From positions 1 to 42,688 of IMG/VR virus record IMGVR_UViG_3300048589_000195: a stretch of 42,688 nucleotides of DNA; one strand, 5' to 3'. The DNA comes from a virus. The notes under the pieces were generated by a model that was not told the DNA's origin, ran no database searches, and saw only the letters and a program-made list of their open reading frames with translations. Shown here in pieces: positions 23,651-31,781 of this stretch; the stretch's first letter is position 1; every line of letters begins with the position of its first letter. The position numbers and the translations under genes are program-made.

Positions 23651-24718
23651 TCAGGTCAGCGCCAGAGCCGCGTGCGCCGAGCGCATGTTGCAGGTCATGG
23701 CGCCCTTCCACGTCAGCGCCATGTAGACCACGTAGCGGTCATGCGGGCGCGGAGGCTTGCGGCTCACCATGTCCTGCCCCGCGAGCGGGCGCAGCTTCAG
23801 GTGCTTGAGGTTCAGGATGTAGGCCCGCTTCGTCCAGCCGGTGGCCGGCGACACGATCCCGCCGAAGTCGTCGTCGAACTCGGGGCACCAGACGATCGGC
23901 ACGCCCTTGTACGCCAGACCGGTGATGCCGGGGTCGATGCCGGTGCCGCCCTTGGCCGGGGTCTGCACGAAGCGCTGGATGCCGTTCGTCGCGGCGTCGA
24001 TCGCCCCCGCCTCGAACGCGTCGATGAACGCGCCGCCCGCGAAGATGTTGGTCGGACGACCACCGTGCCGGGTGCAGTTGCGCCACTCGGTTTCCATCTT
24101 GCCCAGCACCGTCGAGCTCGACAGGCCGGTTTCGCGGTTGGCGAGCCACCACGGATAGGTGTAGGCGTCCAGGCCGCCGACGACCTCCTGGCCGGTGCCG
24201 GTGGGCGCCGCGCTGATCGGGACGATGTGATCCAGACCCGCGATGGCATCGGCCGAGGACGAACCGTCGAAGTGCAGCGCGGCCGAGAACTTCTCCTCGA
24301 AGCCCAGGCGCAGCGCCTCGGACTGCTCGGTGAGCAGGTTCGTGAGCTGGATCATCTCGGCGTCGCTGGCCTTGGCCTGGCGGTCGTCGGTCACGATGAT
24401 GCCGTTCTGGCTCAGACGATCCTCGTCGATCATCACGCCGTCGTGGGCCGAGCGCCAGGGGTACTTGACCTGCTCGATCGTGTTGCGCTCGTTGTAGGTC
24501 ACGGCGCCCGAACCCCGGTACCACTGGAAGTTCGAGTCGTAGCGCGCGCGCAGCTGCTCGACCACGTACTCCTTGGCGCCCGGGAACTCGGCCTTGCGGG
24601 CCTGCAGCGCCTTGAGCAGCGGGCGGTCGACCGAGACCTGGTCGACCGGGTTGTTCTTCATGTAGAAGTCGAGGCCGACCTTGGCGGCTTCGGCTAGCTG
24701 ATTGACGGTGAAAGGCAT
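23651..24718 (-). CDS. Major capsid protein (355 aa)
   Basis: Placed between scaffold and adaptor genes, with a strong ribosome binding sequence (AGGAGCGAACC before ATG 24718). The N-terminus MPFTVNQLAEAAKVGLDFYM is followed by an extended arm (RYDSNFQWYRGSGAVTYNER), a spine helix rich in charged residues (AEMIQLTNLLTEQSEALRLG), and a later domain including WWLANRETGLSSSTVLGKME and NIFAGGAFIDAFEAG. These features and the length fit HK97-fold coat proteins of podovirus-like phages. A terminator and the recurring dyad lie upstream, so it may have its own promoter and be made in excess. Confidence 0.85.
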   Translation of the reverse strand: MPFTVNQLAEAAKVGLDFYMKNNPVDQVSVDRPLLKALQARKAEFPGAKEYVVEQLRARYDSNFQWYRGSGAVTYNERNTIEQVKYPWRSAHDGVMIDEDRLSQNGIIVTDDRQAKASDAEMIQLTNLLTEQSEALRLGFEEKFSAALHFDGSSSADAIAGLDHIVPISAAPTGTGQEVVGGLDAYTYPWWLANRETGLSSSTVLGKMETEWRNCTRHGGRPTNIFAGGAFIDAFEAGAIDAATNGIQRFVQTPAKGGTGIDPGITGLAYKGVPIVWCPEFDDDFGGIVSPATGWTKRAYILNLKHLKLRPLAGQDMVSRKPPRPHDRYVVYMALTWKGAMTCNMRSAHAALALT

Positions 24719-24846
24719 GGTTCGCTCCTGCGAATGAATGGAATCCCGAGGGTTTCCGCTCCGATTCGCGGTGGCGAGCCGCACATCAGCCGATCAGGTC
24801 GGGCGGGGTCCGGCGACGAACTCCGGATGCAGTCACGCCGCAGCCT

Positions 24847-24871
24847 GCCAATTCATGATTGGCTTAATCCA
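24847..24871 (-). promoter_or_regulatory. Overlapping dyads upstream of the capsid gene, possible promoter/operator
   Basis: The palindrome GCCAAT-TCATG-ATTGGC (24847-24863) overlaps the recurring motif GATTGGCTTAATCCA (24857-24871). It lies in the 231-base spacer between scaffold and capsid, right after a leftward terminator (24879-24904). A site that restarts leftward transcription would be expected here. The rest of the spacer (24719-24846) shows only the capsid ribosome binding site. Confidence 0.5.
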
Positions 24872-24878
24872 CAGCACG

Positions 24879-24904
24879 AAAAAAGGCCCGCACGCGGCGG
24901 GCCT
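24879..24904 (-). terminator. Intrinsic terminator between scaffold and capsid genes
   Basis: Arms AGGCCCGC (24884-24891) and GCGGGCCT (24897-24904) around ACGCG, with six A at 24879-24884 giving the U tract for leftward RNA. It starts 46 bases after the scaffold stop. It would cut read-through from packaging and scaffold genes into the capsid gene. Confidence 0.85.
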
Positions 24905-24949
24905 GAAGGTCGCTTTCGCAACCGGAGGAGACACAGGGAAACCTTCTAG

Positions 24950-26032
24950 TCAGCCTTCCCCGCCGCCAAGCGCGGCCTGAATCGCTTCCTGCATGTTCGA
25001 CGGCTCGCGCCGCCCGCCTTGCGCGCCGGACGGACGCAGCGGCTGCGGCGTGCCGGGGCCGACCGGCGGGCGCTGCGGCGCCTGGGCGGCCATCGTCTGC
25101 GTGATCGTGTCGTAGGCCAGCTTGAGCGCGAAGCCCCACTGATCCGGCGGCAGAGTCTCGGCGATCTGCTTGGCGTGCGCCTGCATCAGCGACTGCTTGC
25201 GCGGCCAGTCGAGGTCACGCTGCGACCACTGCTGCACCATCTGCGAGACCTGGCCGGTGGCCTGGCGCACGCTCTGCACGTAGCCATGCTCCTGCTGCTG
25301 GCGCTGCTGCGCCTCGGCCTGCTGGCGCTGCTGCTGCGCGAGCACCTGCCGGGCCTGCATGACCTGGATCGCCGCCTCGCGGGTGATCTGCCCGGCCTGC
25401 ACCGCCTGCGACAGGTCCGCGTGCTGCGCGAACGGGTCGGAGCCGTTCGGGTCGCGCCCGGTAGCCACGCGGAACTGCTGCGCCAAGTGCGCCAGCAGCG
25501 GCTCGGCCGCGTTCCAATCGCCCTGCTTGACCGCCTTGGCGAAGTCCAGCAGCGCGCCGAACTCCTGATCGCTCGCGCCGGTCTCGACGAGCATCTGCTG
25601 GAAGGCCTGCGTGACCTGCGCCTGCTGCTCGAACTGCTCGCGCACCTGGGCAAGTTCGGCCTCGCGCTCGCGCGCCACGCTCACAAGCTGCTGGAACCGC
25701 TCGCGCGCGCCTTCCTTCAGCCCCTCGGGTTCCTTGTACAGGTCGTCCGCGGGCTTCTCGGGCGGCTTGGCCGCCTCGGGCTGCTTCTCCGCGCCGGGCT
25801 CGTCCTCGGGCGTGCCGTCCTTCTTCAGGAATCGGCCGTCCGGGCCGCGCGGGCGGTCACCACTGGCCTGCGGCTCGTCGTCGCCTTCTACCGCGCCGCG
25901 GATGGCGTCGAGCAGGCTGGGCTCTTCCTCTTGGCCCTCGGGGGCTTCGGGGGCGATTCCTTCGGCGACAGGCTGTTGCGCCTCCTCGGCTTCTCCGAGT
26001 CCGCCGCCGTCTTGCGGATCGATTTCATCCAT
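24950..26032 (-). CDS. Scaffolding protein (360 aa)
   Basis: The first 120 residues are acidic and disordered (GEAEEAQQPVAEGIAPEAPE; PEDEPGAEKQPEAAKPPEKP), with PRGPDGRFLKKDG inside. From about 105 the protein is helical, and Gln-rich coiled coil covers about 115-275 (AREREAELAQVREQFEQQAQ; RQVLAQQQRQQAEAQQRQQQ). The C-terminus is proline-rich, then a short basic helix segment (GGRREPSNMQEAIQAALGG) that could bind the coat. Acidic start, helical rod and C-terminal coat-binding helix, placed just before the coat gene, are typical of phage scaffolds, which guide procapsid assembly and then leave. Confidence 0.85.
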   Translation of the reverse strand: MDEIDPQDGGGLGEAEEAQQPVAEGIAPEAPEGQEEEPSLLDAIRGAVEGDDEPQASGDRPRGPDGRFLKKDGTPEDEPGAEKQPEAAKPPEKPADDLYKEPEGLKEGARERFQQLVSVAREREAELAQVREQFEQQAQVTQAFQQMLVETGASDQEFGALLDFAKAVKQGDWNAAEPLLAHLAQQFRVATGRDPNGSDPFAQHADLSQAVQAGQITREAAIQVMQARQVLAQQQRQQAEAQQRQQQEHGYVQSVRQATGQVSQMVQQWSQRDLDWPRKQSLMQAHAKQIAETLPPDQWGFALKLAYDTITQTMAAQAPQRPPVGPGTPQPLRPSGAQGGRREPSNMQEAIQAALGGGEG

Positions 26033-26058
26033 GCGCTACCTCAAGTGTAGAGTGGTTA

Positions 26059-26646
26059 TCAGAACCGGCCGGTGAACTGCAGTCCGGCGTTCGCCCCGGA
26101 ACTTCCTATCCCGCCGTACACGCCAAGCGCAGAGTTCTTTCCGATCTGGCGCAGATACTGAAGCTGCAAGTCGCGAAGCTTCCCGCCGCCATCGTCTCGG
26201 CCGATAGCACCTCTCACGGCGAGGTCGCCTCCCAGCATCGGAGTCGTATAAGTCGCCTCAACTCTGCGCCCCTGGCCTCGCGAATTCATGTGAGCGCCAA
26301 CATCCAAAGAGCCGACTGGCACCTGGATATTGTTCTTCAGGTGAAAATCAGTGCGCCATCCACCCGGATTCTTCGTCCTGGAGGCTCCGATATTGCCGAT
26401 TGGCGTAGAAACATCAGCCGATCCAGTAACTTCTCGCCACGGCTCGAACGCATCGACACCCGGCGGAACGCCATCCACCTGCTCTGCCCCGTATAGTCCT
26501 GACGCATCGAGACCGAAACGCGCCATACCAACCCGCTTCTCTAGGCTGATATCCGGCGGCACAGGACGAAGACGATCAAGAGCCGCCAGCATTTCTGCGG
26601 CGATCTGATTTCCTTGTGCGGCGCCGTGGTTATTGACGCGGTCCAT
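26059..26646 (-). CDS. Protein with outer-membrane-barrel-like C-terminal half (195 aa)
   Basis: Residues 1-80 are mixed helix and coil (MDRVNNHGAAQGNQIAAEML...). From about 95 the sequence shows alternating polar/hydrophobic strands of about ten residues separated by Gly/Asp/Asn turns: NNIQVPVGSLDVGAHM, RRVEATYTTPM, GDLAVRGAIGR, LRDLQLQYLRQIG, SALGVYGGIG, AGLQFTGRF. Ending in an aromatic strand with final Phe is a mark of outer-membrane barrels. There is no signal peptide. The gene lies between scaffold and the portal-side gene, and its DNA is less GC-rich than both neighbours, so it looks acquired. It might be a virion protein that enters the outer membrane or cargo acting on the host. Function unknown. 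Confidence 0.55.
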   Translation of the reverse strand: MDRVNNHGAAQGNQIAAEMLAALDRLRPVPPDISLEKRVGMARFGLDASGLYGAEQVDGVPPGVDAFEPWREVTGSADVSTPIGNIGASRTKNPGGWRTDFHLKNNIQVPVGSLDVGAHMNSRGQGRRVEATYTTPMLGGDLAVRGAIGRDDGGGKLRDLQLQYLRQIGKNSALGVYGGIGSSGANAGLQFTGRF

Positions 26647-26672
26647 ATGCGCTACCCGTCTCGGTCAGGAAT

Positions 26673-26690
26673 GCGGGGCCGAAGCCCCGC
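26673..26690 (-). other. UUCG-loop hairpin after the 143-aa gene
   Basis: Perfect arms GCGGGGC and GCCCCGC around CGAA, just after the stop at 26698. No U tract. It is the same design as the hairpin at 23622-23641 and perhaps protects mRNA ends or weakens transcription. Confidence 0.65.
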
Positions 26691-26697
26691 GCCGTCA

Positions 26698-27129
26698 TCA
26701 GGCGTCGGTCAGCGGCGACCAGCCGGTGGCGTCGGTGCCCGACTCCTTGACGTAGACGATCGTGTCCTCGCCGCCGTCGTAGCGGATCGCCACGGTGCCG
26801 GCGGGCGCGGCCACCAGCGAGGCCGGCGTGCCCTTCACGAAGATCAGGCCGGCAGCGTCGGGGTCGTCGATCTCGAGCGTCGCGGTGCCGGTCACGGCCG
26901 TGCCGCGCACCACCACGTCGATCGGGAACTTCTGCTCCTGCGTCGAGCCGGCGGCCTGCGTGCCGAAGGCCCAGGTCTTCCAGGTCAGGCCGCCGTTCGT
27001 GCTGTACTCGACCTTCGCGGTCGACAGCGCGGCGGTGATCAGCCGAACGGGCGAGAACGCCGGGACGGCAAACACTTCGGGGGCCGAGACGTTGATCTCG
27101 AGGGCTTTGGTAACGACATCACCAGCCAT
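26698..27129 (-). CDS. Small beta-rich head protein (143 aa)
   Basis: Almost entirely beta-type sequence: ALEINVSAPEVFAVPAFSPV, KVEYSTNGGLTWKTWAFG, TGTATLEIDDPDAAGLIF, TIVYVKESGTDATGW. The pattern VEYSxNGGxTW is common in Ig-like and decoration-like proteins. It begins two bases after the portal stop behind AGGAGTGTAATC. A head decoration or head-fibre protein is the likeliest role, by analogy with Hoc-like and other Ig-type decorations in the capsid cluster; not proven by motif. Confidence 0.6.
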   Translation of the reverse strand: MAGDVVTKALEINVSAPEVFAVPAFSPVRLITAALSTAKVEYSTNGGLTWKTWAFGTQAAGSTQEQKFPIDVVVRGTAVTGTATLEIDDPDAAGLIFVKGTPASLVAAPAGTVAIRYDGGEDTIVYVKESGTDATGWSPLTDA

Positions 27130-27131
27130 GA

Positions 27132-29099
27132 TTACACTCCTTGCGGGATTGACGCGGGCGACATGCCCGCAGGGTTGAAAGCGTCGACCGGCAGACCGCC
27201 GGCCATCTCTGGTTCGATCGGGATGCCGAGCTCGGGGGGCATCGCAGCCGGCATCTCGCCAGCCATTCCGGGTTGCATCGCCGCCATCGGGTCCACGGGC
27301 GGCGGCAGCGGCGGGAAGTATTTCTCGATGTCGAGCCGCTCGTCAAAGCGCTTGAGCGTCTCGCGCAGCAACTCGATCACGCCCTCGGCCTGGTCGTTCA
27401 GGCCCGCCTGGCGGAACTGCTGAACCTGCTGCATGAAGCTGATGATCTGCGGCGCAAGCTGCACCCACTGCTCGCGCTCCTGGTGCCGGTTCGGCTTGCC
27501 GGTCGAGCCGCCGCGAATGCTCACCGACACGAGGTCGAAAATTTCCTCGCGCGGCATCTCCGGCCACACGTAGCCGGGGCCTGCGATGCGCTCGACCTGC
27601 TCGGGCGTGAGCTCCTGCAGCAGGATCTGCGCCGCGTACTCGGCCATCTCGCCGATCATGTCCTCGATCACGTCCTGCCGGTAGGCGGTGCGTGACTGCA
27701 TGCCCATCGCCTGGATCTCGGCCTCGGTCGCCGTCTTGGCCTTGTTGATCGAGGCGCGCGAGGCGTCCGATGCGCCAGACGTCTGCTCGAGGTCGCGCAG
27801 GATCGGCGTCGAGTCGTAGGCGTTGCCGTCGATCGTGTACTGCGGGAAGGGCACGATCTCGCCCTGCAAGGGCGCCTGCTGGCCGTTGGTCGTCACGCCC
27901 ACGAACTGCCGGCCGCGCCGGTTGGCGAGGTTCTCGACATCCTCGTCGGTCAGCGCGCCGCCCTTGCGGTACGCGAAACCGGGCCGATTCTCCTTGCGGG
28001 CCTGCGCGAGCTGCGTGCGCATGGCGTTGTACTCGTCCTGCAGTCCGGTCCACTGCTCCACGTCCGACAGCGGATAGAACTGGCCGTCGACCTCGTTCCA
28101 GAACAGGCCGAAGAACGGATACCAGCGCCGACCCAGCCGCTGCGGCCGGTACGGATCGCGCGCCCAGGCCTTCGCGCCGTCCTCCATCGTGTAGATGGTC
28201 TGGCTGCGCCGGTCCCAGATCTCGAACACGCGCACGAACTGCTGGCGCTCGCCGCGCTGGCGCGTCTGCGACTGCTCGTTGCCGGCGGCGGCTTCGCGCC
28301 GATCGCCGTACTTCTTGCCGGTGGGCTTCTTGCCGAACCGCTCCTCGAAGTCGCCCGTCGTCATGAAGAGCTGATGCGCGATGGCGCGCGACTGCGGGTA
28401 CTCGCTGAACGTCGTCAGGCCGTCGTCGAGGATCAGGATGTCCTGGTCCGCCACGAAGTCCAGCACCAGGCCCTCCTCGAGCAGCACCTCGACTTGCTCC
28501 TGCAGGGCCGCGATCTGCTGCTCGAGCTCGGCCTCGTCGGCCTCGGTGTTCTCGCCGCCGTCCTGGCTCTCGGCCGACTCGGTCAGCTTTCGGATGCGCG
28601 CGAGGTTGTCCTGCGCGTCGGCGATCCGGTTCTGGATGATCGGGTCTTGCCAGTAGTCGCGCTGGTAGCTGACCTTGATCCACGCCACGCCGTTGGTCAT
28701 CGCCGACGGAATGGCGCGCGTCATGCGCTTCTTGAGCCGGCCGTCGCGGATGAACAGCCGGTTCAGGACGATTTCCAGCGTCTGGCAGAACACGCCCAGC
28801 GCCGCGTAGGACTGATCCTGGATCTGCTCCTCTGGCGAGGCGTCGACCTCGGGGTCCTTGGCGTAGTAGAGCGGAACGAGCGTCTGCATGACGCCCAGGA
28901 TCAGGTTGGCCCGAACCTCTTCCGGGTCGGGCCGGGTCTCGTCCTGCAGGCCCTGCACGCCGCGCACGTACTTGGCGAGCTCGGCATTGCGCTTGCGCCG
29001 GCTCTTGTTGTCCTCGATGGCCAGCTCGATCGAGGACTGGAAGCGCCGGATCAACGCCCGCGAGCGGTCGTCGGCCTCGGGCGTCTGGTCTTCGGTCAT
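27132..29099 (-). CDS. Portal protein, podovirus type (655 aa)
   Basis: A large protein directly after the packaging genes. It starts MTEDQTPEADDRSRALIRRF and carries the motifs usual in P22-like portals: NLILGVMQTLVPLYYAKDPE near 67-86, TNGVAWIKVSYQRDYW near 135-150, an insert rich in Glu/Gln (about 175-210), a wing region with WYPFFGLFWNEVDGQFYPLS near 330-350, and helices such as INKAKTATEAEIQAMGMQSR that match the channel stem region. The C-terminus is Pro/Met-rich. Portals form the dodecameric vertex for DNA entry and exit. Length fits the family (P22 gp1 is 725 aa). Confidence 0.87.
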   Translation of the reverse strand: MTEDQTPEADDRSRALIRRFQSSIELAIEDNKSRRKRNAELAKYVRGVQGLQDETRPDPEEVRANLILGVMQTLVPLYYAKDPEVDASPEEQIQDQSYAALGVFCQTLEIVLNRLFIRDGRLKKRMTRAIPSAMTNGVAWIKVSYQRDYWQDPIIQNRIADAQDNLARIRKLTESAESQDGGENTEADEAELEQQIAALQEQVEVLLEEGLVLDFVADQDILILDDGLTTFSEYPQSRAIAHQLFMTTGDFEERFGKKPTGKKYGDRREAAAGNEQSQTRQRGERQQFVRVFEIWDRRSQTIYTMEDGAKAWARDPYRPQRLGRRWYPFFGLFWNEVDGQFYPLSDVEQWTGLQDEYNAMRTQLAQARKENRPGFAYRKGGALTDEDVENLANRRGRQFVGVTTNGQQAPLQGEIVPFPQYTIDGNAYDSTPILRDLEQTSGASDASRASINKAKTATEAEIQAMGMQSRTAYRQDVIEDMIGEMAEYAAQILLQELTPEQVERIAGPGYVWPEMPREEIFDLVSVSIRGGSTGKPNRHQEREQWVQLAPQIISFMQQVQQFRQAGLNDQAEGVIELLRETLKRFDERLDIEKYFPPLPPPVDPMAAMQPGMAGEMPAAMPPELGIPIEPEMAGGLPVDAFNPAGMSPASIPQGV

Positions 29100-29479
29100 G
29101 CCCGATCCGCCAGGATGCGCTCGATCATCGTGCGCTGCTCGCCGGTCAGGCCCGCCGAGTCGCTGGGCTTGGCGATCAACTCGCGGTCGGTCTCGGAATC
29201 GAGCGATTCGAGCGCCAGGCGCCCGTTGCGGATCGTGTCTTCGAGCCCGGCCTGGGCGATGCTGTCCGCTTCCAACGCGCTCTTGGACATGGGCACCAGG
29301 ATCGGCTGGCCTTCCATGAGGTGGCCGTCGATCGAGTACACGCGGAATCGCTTGAACTCGCCGCGGCCGTCGCGAAGCTCGTCGACACCCTCGAAGCGCG
29401 CACGCACGCCGGAGGATGCCAGCAGCTCAGGAAACGACAGGTCGGGGCGCTCGGCGCGCAGCTTGGCGATCAGGTTCAT
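29096..29479 (-). CDS. Hypothetical protein between terminase and portal (127 aa)
   Basis: A helical protein with no motif I recognise: MNLIAKLRAERPDLSFPELL, a beta section FKRFRVYSIDGHLMEGQPIL, then helices SALEADSIAQAGLEDTIRNG and GLTGEQRTMIERILADRA. It overlaps the portal start by four bases and is preceded by a 58-base spacer with the recurring dyad. It may be translated in a fixed ratio with the portal and help assemble it, but that is inferred from position only. Confidence 0.6.
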   Translation of the reverse strand: MNLIAKLRAERPDLSFPELLASSGVRARFEGVDELRDGRGEFKRFRVYSIDGHLMEGQPILVPMSKSALEADSIAQAGLEDTIRNGRLALESLDSETDRELIAKPSDSAGLTGEQRTMIERILADRA

Positions 29480-29519
29480 GGGCGGCCAGTGATAGACCGC
29501 GCCATGTGTACCGGGGGCT

Positions 29520-29534
29520 GATTGAGTTAATCCA
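29520..29534 (-). promoter_or_regulatory. Recurring dyad motif after the terminase gene
   Basis: GATTGAGTTAATCCA differs at two bases from the motif at 14903 and 24857. It lies in the 58-base spacer between the large terminase stop and the start of the 127-aa gene. It holds GATT-N5-AATC dyad symmetry. Possible operator or promoter element for the head genes. Confidence 0.45.
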
Positions 29535-29537
29535 GCA

Positions 29538-31040
29538 TCAAGCCTTGTACCGACTCACCGCCCGCCGCTCGGGCGCATCCAGCACCCGCGCCGGCAGCCT
29601 GCCGAGCGACGGCGGCGGTGGCGGCGGTGCCACAAGCTCGGGCTTCAGGCCCTTGCCGAACTTGTCCATGCCCCGGGCGGCCAGCGACAGCACGTCGACG
29701 CCGTCGTCGTAGGCGCCCGAGGGGAACATCATCATCTGGTCGAGCAGCTCCTGCGTCCACGGCCGGTCAGGCATCGACAGCCAGCCCATCGCCACCAGCG
29801 CCTGCAACGACCGTGCGCGCGTCGGCTTGTCGTTGATCGACGGCAGCCACTCTAGCCAGCAGGCGACCGAGCGCTGCGCCATCCTGCGATGCAGGAACGG
29901 CTCGACGGCGCGCCGGATCGGCCCGGACTCGCCGAACCAGACGGCAGGCTTCCACTTCTCGATCAGGTCGAGCTGGCGCTCGATCCACACGTCGGACTGC
30001 GTCTGGCCGCGCCACCAGTCGAGCAGGTGCCAGCGCGACTCGTGGTCGATGCCGATTACGCCCAGCTCGGTATAGTCTCCGCCATCCTCGGTCACGGCGT
30101 AGTCGGCCGCGCCGATCACGACCATGCCGCGCGGCGCGACCCCGTATCGGACGATCTTGTCGGTGGCGAAGTAGCCGCCCGAGTCGGGCGCCGGGCGCTG
30201 CTGGTAGAGCGATGCCCATTCGCGGTTCGGCAGGCCCTGCCTCAGCTTCTCCAGCTCGGCGAGCGGCCACTGCTCAGGCCAGAGCGGCTCGCCTGGCGTG
30301 CGGCCCAGCGCATCATCGGCCGACTCGGCCACGGCCGGCAGTTTGACGACCTTCCAGCCCTCATGCGCGTACTGGTCGAGCACGTATCCGGTCAGGTCGC
30401 GTTCGTGCCAGCGCGTGGCCGTGATGCACACGCCGCCGCCCGGCATCACGCGCGTGCGGGCAACAGAGTCGTACCAGGCATGCAGCTTGCGCCGCACAAC
30501 GTCCGAATCGGCCTCCTCGCGGTTCTTGATCGGGTCGTCGATCAGCAGCATGCGCGCCCCGCGTCCCGTCGCCGGGCCGCCCACGCCGACCGCCGCATAG
30601 ACGCCGCGCTTCGCCGACCCGGGCCCAGACACCTCGAAGCGCTTGACCGACTGGCTGTCCTCGGCGAGCGCCACGCCCGGAAAGATCGCCTGGTGAATCG
30701 GGTCGATCAGCAGGTTTCGCACGACGCGCGAGTGATCCTCCGAGAAGTCCTGCGCGTAGGTCGAGAAGATCATCTCCCAATCCGGGCGCCGGCCCAGCGA
30801 CCAGGCCGGGAAGTGCCGCGATGCGAGCTCGGTCTTTCCGTGGCGCGGCGGGCATTCGATGATGAGCCGCGGCCCCTGCCGATCGTCGACGGCGGCCTCG
30901 AATCGCATCAGCTCGTCGGCCAGCATGTGGTGCATGTCGCCGACCTTGTACCAGGGCGACACCAGCAGGGTGTAGGCGATGAGGTCGTTGCGGGCGAGCG
31001 CGAGAAGCGCCGCCAGCTCATCCTTTGTCCACGCGGACAT
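29538..31040 (-). CDS. Terminase large subunit (500 aa)
   Basis: ATPase and nuclease that package DNA. Walker A is at residues 63-71 (CPPRHGKTE), Walker B at about 164-169 (MLLIDD), and the coupling motif at 207-211 (TATRW). The nuclease domain shows the first acidic site at Asp313 in GAADYAVTEDGGDY and the last at Asp446/Asp449 in YDDGVDVLSLA. The C-terminus ends in a polyproline stretch (VAPPPPPPSLGR) and a basic tail. Length is normal for the family. It overlaps the small-subunit gene by 23 bases. The family is found with headful packaging phages, which fits the circular assembly. Confidence 0.95.
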   Translation of the reverse strand: MSAWTKDELAALLALARNDLIAYTLLVSPWYKVGDMHHMLADELMRFEAAVDDRQGPRLIIECPPRHGKTELASRHFPAWSLGRRPDWEMIFSTYAQDFSEDHSRVVRNLLIDPIHQAIFPGVALAEDSQSVKRFEVSGPGSAKRGVYAAVGVGGPATGRGARMLLIDDPIKNREEADSDVVRRKLHAWYDSVARTRVMPGGGVCITATRWHERDLTGYVLDQYAHEGWKVVKLPAVAESADDALGRTPGEPLWPEQWPLAELEKLRQGLPNREWASLYQQRPAPDSGGYFATDKIVRYGVAPRGMVVIGAADYAVTEDGGDYTELGVIGIDHESRWHLLDWWRGQTQSDVWIERQLDLIEKWKPAVWFGESGPIRRAVEPFLHRRMAQRSVACWLEWLPSINDKPTRARSLQALVAMGWLSMPDRPWTQELLDQMMMFPSGAYDDGVDVLSLAARGMDKFGKGLKPELVAPPPPPPSLGRLPARVLDAPERRAVSRYKA

Positions 31041-31482
31041 TGTCCAGCCTCTTGCGCAGCACGGCGGCCACGTCGGACGGCATCTGGCCGCCCAGGATCT
31101 GCAGCGGGCCGCCGCCCGGGCCGGTCACGCTGACCTTCTCCATGCCGTAGCCCAGCAGCTTCGCCTTGCCCATCGTGGCCGAGACCGCGGCGGAAGTCTG
31201 GCCCTCGCGCACGGCGAGCATGCGTGCCTCCTCGAGCTCGCGGATCAGGTCGTCGACGGTGATCTGGTGGCGCTCGACGACGGCCGAGCGCAATTCTGCG
31301 ACCCTTACGGAAACCCTAGGTTCAGCTGCGGTGCGGCTTGCCTGGGCCCATAGCGCCTCCGGCTTCCACTGCGCCGAGCGCGGGTAGGCGATGCGATAGG
31401 CGTCTGCCTGGCTTTTCCCGGCGGCAAGTGCCTGGGCGAAAGCCTCCTTGCGGGGCGCGAGCGGCTTCTGGTCCGTCGTCAC
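31018..31482 (-). CDS. Terminase small subunit (154 aa)
   Basis: Start at GTG 31482, overlapping the previous stop. The N-terminal part has the usual small-terminase pattern: EAFAQALAAGKSQADAYRIA, then ALWAQASRTAAEPRVSVRVA, a helix-turn-helix that binds the packaging site. Residues about 75-112 (VDDLIRELEEARMLAVREGQ, then SAAVSATMGKAKLLGYG) form the oligomerising helices. The end (DVAAVLRKRLDNVRVDKG) is the tail that would contact the large subunit. It is directly upstream of, and overlaps, the large-subunit gene. Confidence 0.86.
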   Translation of the reverse strand: MTTDQKPLAPRKEAFAQALAAGKSQADAYRIAYPRSAQWKPEALWAQASRTAAEPRVSVRVAELRSAVVERHQITVDDLIRELEEARMLAVREGQTSAAVSATMGKAKLLGYGMEKVSVTGPGGGPLQILGGQMPSDVAAVLRKRLDNVRVDKG

Positions 31483-31781
31483 GGCTGCACCACCCTCGCC
31501 TTGTAGTACCGCACGACATGCCGCTTCCGCCCAGGCCCCTCGCGGTCGTACTCGACCACGCGCCGGTACACCTCGAAGATGTTCCGACTGAGCTTGAGCT
31601 GGGTCAGGTGGACCCTGACGGTTTCGATATTCATGCCGGTGCGCTCGGCCAGGTCGGCGGCGCACAGGGTCCGGCGGGCGAGCCAGAAGAGCAGCAGCGT
31701 CTTGGCCGGCGCCGGCTTGACGATCGGCCGCGGTGCCGAGCAGCGCTCGCGGTCGGCGACGATGGCGGTAATGCCGTTCAC
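31479..31781 (-). CDS. Winged-helix DNA-binding protein (100 aa)
   Basis: Start at GTG 31781 in a GTGA overlap. Residues about 28-62 hold a helix-turn-helix: TLLLFWLARRTLCAADLAER followed by TGMNIETVRVHLTQL; a wing and basic end follow (YRRVVEYDREGPGRKRHVVR). Such small winged-helix proteins just ahead of terminase genes can be transcription factors for late genes or companions of packaging. Its position at the border between replication and packaging genes suits a late regulator; this is inference. Confidence 0.65.
   Translation of the reverse strand: MNGITAIVADRERCSAPRPIVKPAPAKTLLLFWLARRTLCAADLAERTGMNIETVRVHLTQLKLSRNIFEVYRRVVEYDREGPGRKRHVVRYYKARVVQP

Noticed and set aside
29480-29537. Classical sigma-70 promoter in the spacer after terminase
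   Set aside because: No acceptable -35/-10 pair; only the recurring dyad is supported.
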